Of a stretch of DNA of 8,915 nt, positions 1 to 6,281 are shown piece after piece. The stretch covers positions 1 through 8,915 of the forward strand of contig JAIRYY010000048.1 of the NCBI GenBank assembly GCA_031267485.1, in the 5' to 3' direction. The position numbers and the translations under genes are program-made. This DNA comes from Tannerella sp. (GTDB lineage Bacteria > Bacteroidota > Bacteroidia > Bacteroidales > Tannerellaceae). The notes below the pieces were generated by a model that did no database searches, was not told where the DNA came from, and saw only the letters and a list, made by a program, of their open reading frames with translations. The first letter of the stretch is position 1, and every line of letters begins with the position of its first letter.

Positions 1-61
1 TTCGAACCCACGACCCTCGGAACCACAATCCGATGCTCTAACCAGCTGAGCTACAATCACC
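1..61 (-). tRNA. tRNA-His (anticodon GTG), 3' end outside window
   Basis: Read on the minus strand from 61, this folds as a tRNA. There is an extra G at position -1 (base 61), a 7-nt acceptor 5' strand (60-54), then TA, then a D arm with GCTC/GAGC pairing. The anticodon stem TCGGA/TCCGA encloses the loop TTGTGGT, giving anticodon GTG (plus-strand bases 24-26). A 5-nt variable loop, the T-stem 5' strand GTGGG and the start of the T loop (TTCGAA) follow. The genome-encoded G-1 is characteristic of tRNA-His and agrees with the anticodon. The T-stem 3' half, the acceptor 3' half and any CCA lie beyond the left edge, so the gene is incomplete because of the window, not because of damage. Confidence 0.95.
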
Positions 62-126
62 ATGTATAAACCGATGTGCAATTTACAGTACGGCCTTTGT
101 GAGGCGGTATTTCTGAAAAAGCGCTG

Positions 127-156
127 CAAAGATAGTGATAATTTTTATTTCGCAAA
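127..156 (-). promoter_or_regulatory. Bacteroides-type promoter for tRNA-His
   Basis: On the minus strand TTTG (156-153) is followed after 18 nt by TATCTTTG (134-127), fitting the Bacteroidota primary-sigma pattern TTTG / TAnnTTTG. Transcription would start near base 120 and give a leader of about 60 nt before the mature tRNA-His at 61. The site sits between the folD stop and the tRNA, so the tRNA probably has its own promoter rather than depending on read-through from ffh-folD. The motif match is seen directly; activity is inferred. Confidence 0.6.
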
Positions 157-175
157 TAGGTAGCGAAGAATATTT

Positions 176-1072
176 TTATTTGTATATTTCTTTTTTCGCG
201 GCGAGCAGTGTGTTGCGCATCAGCGATACGATTGTCATGGGGCCTACGCCACCGGGGACGGGGGTGATGTAGCTGCATTTGGGGGCTACTTCATTGAACG
301 CGACGTCGCCGGTCAGTTTATAGCCGTTTTTGGTGACGCTGCTGGGTAAGCGTGTTGTTCCGACGTCTATTACGACGGCGCCGTCTTTTACCATTTCGGC
401 TTTTACAAATTCGGGCGTGCCCAGGGCAGCAATGATGATGTCCGCTTTGCCGCACATGTCTCTCAGGTTTTCGGAGCGGCTGTGGCATACGGTTACCGTG
501 CAGTCGCCGGGGTATGATTTTTGCATCATGAGCATGGCCACGGGTTTGCCGACGATGTTGCTTCTTCCGAGGATGACGCAGTGTTTGCCTTTAGTCTCGA
601 TATTGTAATGTTTCAGCAGTTCCGCTATGCCGGCGGGCGTTGCCGATTTGAAACACGGCAGGCCGAGGGAGAGGCGTCCCACGTTGATAGGGTGAAAGCC
701 GTCGACGTCTTTCCGGTAGTCGATTGCTTCAATTATTTTTTGCGTTGCGATATGTTCCGGCAGGGGTAACTGGACGATGAAGCCGTCAATGTCGTCGTTG
801 CCGTTGAGTTCCGCGACCCTGTCGAGAAGTTCCGTTTCTGTCACGTCGTCCTCGTATCGTATGAGGCTTGAGCGGAAGCCAAGTTCTTCGCAGGTGCGCA
901 CTTTACTTGCCACGTACGTTTCGCTGCCTCCGTCGTGTCCGACCAGTATGGCGGCGAGGTGAGGTATTTTCCCCCCGTCTTTTTTTATCTGCGCCACTTC
1001 CTTGGCTATCTCTTCCTTTATTTTTGCGGCTACGGCCTTGCCGTCCATGATTTTATACGGTTGTTCTTCCAT
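176..1072 (-). CDS. folD: Bifunctional methylenetetrahydrofolate dehydrogenase / methenyltetrahydrofolate cyclohydrolase
   Basis: FolD interconverts 5,10-methylene-, 5,10-methenyl- and 10-formyl-tetrahydrofolate in the cytosol, supplying one-carbon units for purines and initiator fMet-tRNA. The 298-residue product has the usual length of about 290. Visible hallmarks are the ETYVASK segment with Tyr53 and catalytic Lys57, QLPLPEH at 101-107, the [10 protein letters not shown] motif from 123, the NADP-binding Rossmann segment [12 protein letters not shown] at 169-180, and the C-terminal [10 protein letters not shown] at 271-280. The chosen ATG (1072-1070) places the IMDGKAVA segment where family members have their N-terminal (I/L)DGK; Met9 is an alternative start that would trim this. 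It begins 19 nt after the ffh stop with no visible promoter in the gap, so it is probably co-transcribed with ffh. No frameshift or missing catalytic residue is apparent. Confidence 0.97.
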   Translation of the reverse strand: MEEQPYKIMDGKAVAAKIKEEIAKEVAQIKKDGGKIPHLAAILVGHDGGSETYVASKVRTCEELGFRSSLIRYEDDVTETELLDRVAELNGNDDIDGFIVQLPLPEHIATQKIIEAIDYRKDVDGFHPINVGRLSLGLPCFKSATPAGIAELLKHYNIETKGKHCVILGRSNIVGKPVAMLMMQKSYPGDCTVTVCHSRSENLRDMCGKADIIIAALGTPEFVKAEMVKDGAVVIDVGTTRLPSSVTKNGYKLTGDVAFNEVAPKCSYITPVPGGVGPMTIVSLMRNTLLAAKKEIYK

Positions 1073-1091
1073 AATGACTGTTGATTGATAA

Positions 1092-2420
1092 TTATCTTTT
1101 TAACATGGGCATCCGGTTATTTCCCATTCCCTTGGATGTCGTTATCGTGCGCATCATTTTGCACACTTCGTCAAACTGTTTAACGAGTTTATTCACGTCC
1201 TGCAGGGTTGTACCGCTGCCCTTCGCTATGCGCTGGCGGCGCGAGCCGTTCAGTATGGCAGGATTGCCGCGTTCGACGGGAGTCATTGAACGGATGATTG
1301 CTTCAATGCATTTGAAAGCATTTTCGTCCACGTCGATGTTTTTCATCATCTTGCCGACTCCCGGTATCATGGAAGCAAGGTCTTTCAGGTTTCCCATTTT
1401 TTTGATTTGCTGAATCTGCCCTATGAAATCATTGAAGTCGAACTGGTTTTTGGCCAGTCTTTTCTGGAGGCGTTTGGCTTCCTCCTCGTCGTACTGTTCA
1501 TGGGCGCGTTCGACAAACGACACGATATCGCCCATACCGAGGATGCGGTTGGCCATACGTTTGGGATGAAACACGTCCAGCGCATCCATTTTTTCGCCGG
1601 TACCCACGAATTTGATGGGTTTGTCGACGATCGTGCGTATCGAAAGCGCAGCGCCTCCGCGCGTGTCGCCGTCCAGTTTCGTCAGGACGACGCCGTCGAA
1701 GTCGAGGCGGTCATTAAATTCCTTCGCCGTGTTGACGGCATCCTGCCCGGTCATGGAATCGACGACGAACAGGATTTCGTTCGGATGGATAGCGTTCTTG
1801 ATAGCGGCAATCTCCCGCATCATCTGCTCGTCCACGGCCAGGCGTCCCGCGGTATCGACGATGACCAGGTCCTTTCCGTTTTTCTTCGCTTCGGCGATGG
1901 CATGCTGCGCTATCTCCACCGGATTTTTGTTCCCCTCTTCGAAATAGACCGGTATCCCAATCTGTTCGCCGAGTATGCGCAACTGTTCGACGGCAGCCGG
2001 ACGGTACACGTCGCAGGCGGCCAGCAGCGGGTTTTTGCCCTTTTTGCTTTTGAGCATATTGGCGAGTTTGCCGGAGAACGTCGTTTTACCCGAACCTTGA
2101 AGCCCGGCCATCAGCACGACGGCCGGCGAGCCTTTCAGGTTTATGTCGACGGCCGCGCCTCCCATCAGCGAGGTCAGCTCGTCGTGCACAATCTTGACCA
2201 TCAGCTGGCTCGGCTTTACCGAAGCAAGCACGTTTTGCCCCAGCGCCTTATCCTTAACCGTATCGGTGAATTTTTTCGCCACCTTGTAATTGACATCGGC
2301 GTCCAGCAAAGCGCGGCGCACGTCCTTGAGCGTCTCCGCAACGTTTAATTCGCTAATTTTGCCCTCGCCTTTCAATAGCTTGAACGAACGTTCAAGTCTT
2401 TCGCTTAAATTTTCAAACAT
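1092..2420 (-). CDS. ffh: Signal recognition particle GTPase Ffh (SRP54)
   Basis: Ffh binds 4.5S/SRP RNA and signal sequences of nascent inner-membrane proteins, and docks with FtsY at the Sec translocon. The product has 442 residues with the standard N-G-M order. The N domain is at about 1-95. The GTPase domain carries GLQGSGKTT (106-114), DVYRPAA (137-143), DTAGR (189-193) and TKLDGD (247-252). The methionine-rich M domain starts at about 328 and contains the RNA-binding [11 protein letters not shown] stretch (393-403). The reading frame stays open 31 codons further upstream, but the family N-terminus corresponds to MFENLSERL. The upstream extension also overlaps the promoter, so the start is set at the ATG at 2420-2418. 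It is the first gene of an ffh-folD transcription unit. The sequence looks intact and ordinary. Confidence 0.98.
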   Translation of the reverse strand: MFENLSERLERSFKLLKGEGKISELNVAETLKDVRRALLDADVNYKVAKKFTDTVKDKALGQNVLASVKPSQLMVKIVHDELTSLMGGAAVDINLKGSPAVVLMAGLQGSGKTTFSGKLANMLKSKKGKNPLLAACDVYRPAAVEQLRILGEQIGIPVYFEEGNKNPVEIAQHAIAEAKKNGKDLVIVDTAGRLAVDEQMMREIAAIKNAIHPNEILFVVDSMTGQDAVNTAKEFNDRLDFDGVVLTKLDGDTRGGAALSIRTIVDKPIKFVGTGEKMDALDVFHPKRMANRILGMGDIVSFVERAHEQYDEEEAKRLQKRLAKNQFDFNDFIGQIQQIKKMGNLKDLASMIPGVGKMMKNIDVDENAFKCIEAIIRSMTPVERGNPAILNGSRRQRIAKGSGTTLQDVNKLVKQFDEVCKMMRTITTSKGMGNNRMPMLKR

Positions 2421-2443
2421 AATAATCTCACGGATTTTTGGGG

Positions 2444-2475
2444 CAAAGGTATGGAAAATGGTGCAAAATAGCAAA
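2444..2475 (-). promoter_or_regulatory. Bacteroides-type promoter for ffh-folD
   Basis: Minus-strand TTTG (2475-2472) is followed after 20 nt by TACCTTTG (2451-2444), a close match to the Bacteroidota -33/-7 consensus. The expected transcription start is around 2436-2438, leaving a short leader of roughly 16-18 nt before the ffh ATG at 2420. This placement also supports the shorter ffh start, since the longer reading frame would begin upstream of the promoter. Confidence 0.7.
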
Positions 2476-2525
2476 TGCCTATCTATTAATGGTGAAAAAA
2501 ACGTAAATTGCATGCCTGACAGCGT

Positions 2526-2563
2526 GTTGGTTATCGTTTTTTTTACAAATAATTATACCTTTG
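2526..2563 (+). promoter_or_regulatory. Probable promoter of the acyltransferase-to-oxidoreductase operon
   Basis: TACCTTTG at 2556-2563 is a clear -7 element 26 nt upstream of the first ATG of the plus-strand gene run. A good -33 TTTG is missing at the usual distance. The nearest candidate is GTTG at 2526-2529, spaced 26 nt, which is long. The promoter may therefore be weak or need an activator. The region also carries a run of eight T (2537-2544). The -7 match is direct; strength and regulation are inferred. Confidence 0.5.
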
Positions 2564-2589
2564 CAGTCATTTTGGTGAAAATTTAAGTA

Positions 2590-3951
2590 ATGGGAAAGTC
2601 TGAAAAAAGTAGGCAAGGTTTGGTTTATCGATTGTTCCGCGCGTATCTGCGTTCGGTGCATGACCTTTTCTTTTACAGGAAAGTCTATCGCGTCGGAGCG
2701 GAGAACATCCCGCCGGACGGTACGCCTGTTCTGATTGTTTCGAATCATCAAAATTGCCTGAACGACCCGCTGGCAGTCATTCTGTCGTTCAGGGACAGAA
2801 AACCGGGCGCGATTGTGCGTGCGGATGTCTTTGCAGTGCATCCGCTTATCGACAAATTTCTGCGGAAACTGGGTCTGCTGCCCGCCTACCGCCTTGATTT
2901 CGAAGGCGAAGAGTCGCTGGGCAAGAACAGGGAAATATTTAATGTTTCGGAGGAGGCGCTTGTCAACGGCCGGACGATACTGATGTACCCCGAAGGCGGA
3001 CATCAGGACAAACGCTGGCTCGGCGATTTTTCTTTGGGATATGCGAAAATGGCTTTTGAGGCGGCGGAACTCGACGGCTTCCGGACGGAAATATTCATAC
3101 TTCCTGCGTGCAATCACTATTCCGATTATTTTGACATTCAGAAGGACGTACTCGTCAAGTTCGGCACGCCCGTTTCGATAAAGCCCTATTACGAACTGTA
3201 CAAAAGCAAGCCGCGGACGGCGCAGCGGCAGGTGAATGTCATCGTGAGGGAACAGATTGCGGGAATGATGCTGAATATTACAGACCTCGACCATTACGGG
3301 GCGATTGATTTCCTGCGCGAAACGTACGGGTGGAAATATGCGGCGGAGCATGGCTACAGAGCCGCTTATCTGCCCGACAAACTGCTTTCCGACCGCGCTT
3401 TTTTCGAGGCGCTGAACGGCGCGAAATCGGAGGATGAGGCATTTGTCCGGCAGATTTACGTCGATGCGCTCCGGCTGAGGGATGAACTGGCGGGGCTGAA
3501 CATACGCGACGGACAGTTCGACCGCGTTCCGGGCCGGGGCATGATTGCCGCGTCGGCCGTTGCGCTGCTTGTCCTGCTGCCTGCATGGATACTGTCTCTG
3601 TGGCCGAATATAATCATTTACAAAGCGCCTCTGCTCGTTACGCGCCGCATGAAAGACAGGATGTTTCAAAATTCCTTTCTTTTCGGGATGAGCGTGCTGA
3701 TAACGATTCCGGTACTGTACGCGCTCACTTTTTTCGTGGCGCGGATGTACGTCCATATTGCCGTTGCGGCCGCGTATGTATTGCTGCTGCCGTATCTTGG
3801 CCTTTTTGCCTGGTACTACCGGAAATATGCCGTCCGGACGCTGCAGGACATGCGTTTTCGCCGCGCCGTTGCGGACGGAACAGATAAAATAAGCGGATTG
3901 AGGACGCTGCGCGCCGCTATTCATGAACGATTAAGTAAAATATTAAAATAA
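2590..3951 (+). CDS. PlsC-family (glycerolipid/lysophospholipid) acyltransferase with C-terminal membrane segments
   Basis: The 453-residue protein has a PlsC-like acyltransferase domain at about residues 30-200. The catalytic His is in SNHQNCLND (His53, Asp59). The acceptor-binding PEG motif reads YPEGGH (133-138), and the segment at 168-175 (IFILPACN) matches the last conserved block. His and Asp are separated by five residues, not the textbook four; to my memory this spacing also occurs in some Bacteroidota homologues. A helical middle region follows, then three hydrophobic segments at about 318-340, 363-383 and 388-409 with a basic C-terminus, so it is an inner-membrane protein facing the cytosol. 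The family moves acyl chains from ACP or CoA to (lyso)glycerolipids or related acceptors. It opens the run and ends 4 nt before the ketosynthase. It could lipidate the product of the locus or be a general phospholipid enzyme; the sequence does not decide. Confidence 0.85.
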   Translation: MGKSEKSRQGLVYRLFRAYLRSVHDLFFYRKVYRVGAENIPPDGTPVLIVSNHQNCLNDPLAVILSFRDRKPGAIVRADVFAVHPLIDKFLRKLGLLPAYRLDFEGEESLGKNREIFNVSEEALVNGRTILMYPEGGHQDKRWLGDFSLGYAKMAFEAAELDGFRTEIFILPACNHYSDYFDIQKDVLVKFGTPVSIKPYYELYKSKPRTAQRQVNVIVREQIAGMMLNITDLDHYGAIDFLRETYGWKYAAEHGYRAAYLPDKLLSDRAFFEALNGAKSEDEAFVRQIYVDALRLRDELAGLNIRDGQFDRVPGRGMIAASAVALLVLLPAWILSLWPNIIIYKAPLLVTRRMKDRMFQNSFLFGMSVLITIPVLYALTFFVARMYVHIAVAAAYVLLLPYLGLFAWYYRKYAVRTLQDMRFRRAVADGTDKISGLRTLRAAIHERLSKILK

Positions 3952-3955
3952 AAAA

Positions 3956-5179
3956 ATGAGCAATAAAAGAGTCGTTATAACGGGAATGGGAATCTATTCC
4001 TGTCTGGGAAAAAACCTTACGGAAGTTCGGGATTCGTTGTACAATGGGAGGTCGGGTATTATTTTTGACCCGGTCCGCAAGGAAATGGGTTTTCGCTCGG
4101 CGTTGACGGCCGCACTGGACGTCCCCGACCTGAAAAGCGTTTTGAGCAGGAATCAGCGCGTTTTCATGCCGGAACAGGCCAAATATGCGTATGTGGCAAC
4201 CGCGGAGGCGCTGGCCAATGCCGGACTTGACCGGGATTATCTGGATTCGCACGAGGTCGGCCTCTTTTACGGGAACGACAGTAGCGCCGATGCCGTCGTA
4301 AGGAGCGTGGACACGATGCGCGAGAAGAAAGACACGACGCTCATCGGTTCGGGAGCTATCTTCCAGTCGATGAATTCCACCGTGACGATGAATCTTTCCT
4401 GCCTGTTCAAGCTGAGAGGGATGAACATGACGGTTTCGGCCGCCTGTGCAAGCGGGTCGCATGCCATTGGACTGGGCGCCCTGCTGATACGGAACGGCCT
4501 GCAGGATATCGTCGTTTGCGGCGGGGCGCAGGAGGTCAATCCGTTTTCCATAGGCAGTTTTGACGGAATCAGCGCGTTTTCCGTCCGCGAGAACGAACCG
4601 GCCAAGGCTTCGCGTCCTTTCGACCGCGACCGCGACGGCCTGGTGCCCGGCGGAGGCGCGGCAACCGTGATTATCGAAGAATATGAATCTGCGGTCAGGC
4701 GCGGCGCGCCTGTCATTGCGGAGGTGCTGGGTTACGGCTTCTCGTCGAACGGCGACCATATTTCGGTGCCGAACGTGGACGGTCCGGCGCGTTCGCTCCG
4801 GATGGCGATTCGCGAATCGGGCATCGACATACGCCGGATTGGATACGTCAATGCACATGCCACTTCCACGCCGGTAGGCGACCGGAACGAGGCGCGCGCG
4901 ATAGATTCCGTCTTCGGCGATTACAAGCCCGAAATCACATCGACCAAATCGCAGACCGGACACGAGATGTGGATGGCCGGAGCAAGCGAAATCATCTATT
5001 CCACGCTGATGATGAAAAACGGCTTCATCGCTCCCAACCTGAATTTTGAAAATCCGGACGATGCTTCCGAAAAATTAAACATACCGGCCGGACGCGTGGA
5101 GAAACATTTCGATGTGTTCCTTTCCAATTCTTTCGGATTCGGAGGAACAAATTCCACGCTTATCATAAAAGATTTATAA
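3956..5179 (+). CDS. Beta-ketoacyl-ACP synthase (FabB/FabF-type ketosynthase)
   Basis: This enzyme would extend an ACP-bound acyl chain by decarboxylative Claisen condensation with malonyl-ACP. The 407 residues are full length for the family. Active-site Cys164 lies in VSAACASGSHA, His301 in NAHATSTPVGD, Lys331 in TKSQTGHE, His336 directly after, and the terminal GFGGTNS loop at 394-400. The complete Cys-His-His triad plus Lys means this is a condensing subunit, not a chain-length factor. The TGHEMWMAGASE segment and NAHATSTPVGD look more FabB-like than FabF-like. It follows the acyltransferase after 4 nt of A residues and is followed after 51 nt by the ACP gene. Placed with an ACP, two hotdog proteins and an MMPL exporter, it is more likely a dedicated secondary-pathway synthase (aryl polyene/flexirubin type) than the housekeeping FabF. 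No partner ketosynthase is visible in the window. Confidence 0.93.
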   Translation: MSNKRVVITGMGIYSCLGKNLTEVRDSLYNGRSGIIFDPVRKEMGFRSALTAALDVPDLKSVLSRNQRVFMPEQAKYAYVATAEALANAGLDRDYLDSHEVGLFYGNDSSADAVVRSVDTMREKKDTTLIGSGAIFQSMNSTVTMNLSCLFKLRGMNMTVSAACASGSHAIGLGALLIRNGLQDIVVCGGAQEVNPFSIGSFDGISAFSVRENEPAKASRPFDRDRDGLVPGGGAATVIIEEYESAVRRGAPVIAEVLGYGFSSNGDHISVPNVDGPARSLRMAIRESGIDIRRIGYVNAHATSTPVGDRNEARAIDSVFGDYKPEITSTKSQTGHEMWMAGASEIIYSTLMMKNGFIAPNLNFENPDDASEKLNIPAGRVEKHFDVFLSNSFGFGGTNSTLIIKDL

Positions 5180-5194
5180 TCATTTGGCAATTGA

Positions 5195-5202
5195 TAATTT
5201 TG
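5195..5202 (+). promoter_or_regulatory. Possible internal -7 element before the ACP gene
   Basis: TAATTTTG matches the Bacteroidota TAnnTTTG element and lies 28 nt before the ACP ATG, in the only sizeable gap inside the gene run (5180-5230). No TTTG is found at the expected upstream distance; the nearby TTTG at 5183-5186 is only 8 nt away. An internal promoter raising ACP expression is possible but weakly supported. Confidence 0.25.
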
Positions 5203-5230
5203 AAACAAACAAACAGAAAATAATCAATCG

Positions 5231-5482
5231 ATGGAAAGACAAAAATTAGTAGAAAAAATAAACAAAGTTTTAGCCGACGAATTTGAAGTGGAGGTCAGTG
5301 AAATCACGCCTGACGCCAACATAAAGAAAACGCTGCAGCTCGACAGCCTCAGTCTTGTTGACATGGTTGCATTGATTGAAGAAAATTTCAGCGTCAGCAT
5401 TAAAGGCGCTGAAGTGGCAAACATCCAGACGTTCGGTTCGCTGTACGAATTTGTTTTTGACCGCATGCAACAGAAACAGTAA
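5231..5482 (+). CDS. Acyl carrier protein
   Basis: This is a small acidic four-helix-type carrier protein of 83 residues that would hold the growing acyl chain on a 4'-phosphopantetheine arm attached by a phosphopantetheinyl transferase. The attachment site is Ser39 in the motif LDSLSLVDM (37-45), preceded by a typical helix I with DANIKKTLQ before it. The canonical hydrophobic pattern continues through VALIEENFSVSI and a final helix to residue 80. It differs clearly from the conserved housekeeping AcpP motif (DSLDTVEL), consistent with a pathway-dedicated carrier for the adjacent ketosynthase and dehydratases. Its stop codon overlaps the next start by one base (TAATG at 5480-5484), so translation of the two is probably coupled. 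Confidence 0.93.
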   Translation: MERQKLVEKINKVLADEFEVEVSEITPDANIKKTLQLDSLSLVDMVALIEENFSVSIKGAEVANIQTFGSLYEFVFDRMQQKQ

Positions 5483-5907
5483 TGGCTGAAATCAGAGGAG
5501 AAGACATAAAGGAACTTATCCCGCAACGCGAGCCGGCCATTCTGGTCGACGCTTTTTACGGGGCTACCGAATCGGAGGCGGACACGGGACTTGTCGTTTC
5601 GGACGATACGATGTTCTGCAGCAGGGGATGCCTTGAGGAGCCCGGACTGGTGGAACATGTCGCGCAGTCGGCTTCGGCGTTTGCCGGGTACAGGGCGAAA
5701 ATCGAAAACAGGCCCGCTCCGGTAGGATTCCTTGCCGAAGTCAGAAAGTTCCGCATCCACTTCCTGCCGCACGTCGGCGACAGATTATGCACGCACATTC
5801 ATGTCGTGTCGGAAGCGCTCGGCGTGTCCCTGCTTACGGCCGAGACGAAAGTCAACGGAGAGGTCGCCGCCTGCGGCCAGTTGAAAATCTACATCAAACC
5901 GTCATGA
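5482..5907 (+). CDS. Hotdog-fold dehydratase-like protein (ApeP-like), catalytic Glu but no visible His
   Basis: This 141-residue protein belongs to the FabA/FabZ hotdog group. The N-terminal LIPQREPAILVDAF (12-25) parallels the FabZ IPHRPPFLLVD segment. GLVEHVAQSASAFAG (55-69) parallels the FabZ central helix LEAMAQATG, so Glu58 aligns with the catalytic Glu of FabZ. The HFPG motif that carries the catalytic His is not present: the matching stretch reads MFCSRGCLEEPG (44-55) with two cysteines. This resembles the ApeP-type dehydratases of aryl polyene loci, which act on 3-hydroxyacyl-ACP to give 2-enoyl-ACP. Overlaps of 1 nt upstream and 4 nt downstream suggest coupled synthesis with the ACP and the second hotdog protein. 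Substrate and catalytic competence on its own are uncertain; a structural partner role is the main alternative. Confidence 0.75.
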   Translation: MAEIRGEDIKELIPQREPAILVDAFYGATESEADTGLVVSDDTMFCSRGCLEEPGLVEHVAQSASAFAGYRAKIENRPAPVGFLAEVRKFRIHFLPHVGDRLCTHIHVVSEALGVSLLTAETKVNGEVAACGQLKIYIKPS

Positions 5908-6281
5908 TAACCCTTCTTGATGATTATTACAAAATAGACGGACGGACGGCGGAGGATGACGGCGTCCTGTTCCGCGTGACCCTGTTGCCGGAACATCGCG
6001 TTTATGCCGGGCATTTCCCCGGCAGGCCTGTTTCTCCCGGCGTATGCAGCATCCAGATGATAAAGGAATGTGCCGGGCTGCTGACCGGGAAACGTCTTTT
6101 TCTCGGTTATATCTCTCAATGCAGGTTGCCGGCCGTCATAACGCCGCAAACCGCGCCGCAGTTACAAATCCGCATGCAGCTGTCCGAAACGGACGGAACG
6201 GCGTACAGGGTTCGCGCGACGGTGAGCGACGGCACGACAACGTATGTGGAATTTAAAGGCGAACTTACTCCCGTGCAATGA
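5904..6281 (+). CDS. FabZ/ApeI-like hotdog dehydratase, catalytic His but Gln at the Glu position
   Basis: This is a 125-residue single hotdog domain. The motif GHFPGRPVSPGV (36-47) matches the FabZ/FabA active-site loop, with His37 as the catalytic base. The residue 14 positions later, where FabZ has Glu, is Gln51. The expected role is dehydration of 3-hydroxyacyl-ACP, or a related (thioesterase-like) hotdog activity, during chain extension. The frame is open further upstream (to 5787), but only the ATG at 5904 makes sense: it gives an ATGA overlap with the preceding stop and starts just before the hotdog fold (ITLLDDYYKID). Its own stop overlaps the exporter start by 4 nt (ATGA at 6278-6281). 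The protein is intact for a short FabZ-like or ApeI-like member; which activity it has cannot be told from the sequence alone. Confidence 0.78.
   Translation: MITLLDDYYKIDGRTAEDDGVLFRVTLLPEHRVYAGHFPGRPVSPGVCSIQMIKECAGLLTGKRLFLGYISQCRLPAVITPQTAPQLQIRMQLSETDGTAYRVRATVSDGTTTYVEFKGELTPVQ

Noticed and set aside
149..167. Small hairpin (TTCGC/GCGAA, 9-nt loop) after folD as a terminator
   Set aside because: The stem is only 5 bp, there is no downstream T-run on the minus strand, and it overlaps the -33 element of the tRNA promoter.
2421..2513. Upstream extension of ffh by 31 codons
   Set aside because: The extension is hydrophobic and unlike Ffh, covers the promoter elements at 2444-2475, and the family N-terminus fits the ATG at 2420.
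2421..2589. Riboswitch or small RNA in the divergent intergenic region
   Set aside because: The two promoters account for the space, predicted leaders are under about 20 nt, and no conserved aptamer-like structure is seen.
2479..3924. Long minus-strand open frame (481 codons) opposite the acyltransferase
   Set aside because: It is rich in Arg, Gln and His and lacks recognisable motifs, and it mirrors the codon bias of the clear plus-strand gene. It is treated as a shadow.
3917..4963. Minus-strand open frame (348 codons) opposite the ketosynthase
   Set aside because: It is Arg-rich and low in information, lying opposite a fully conserved ketosynthase with all catalytic residues.
5787..5903. 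Earlier in-frame start for the second hotdog gene
   Set aside because: It would lie deep inside the preceding gene in another frame. The encoded peptide has no hotdog character, and the ATGA overlap at 5904 gives a clean start.
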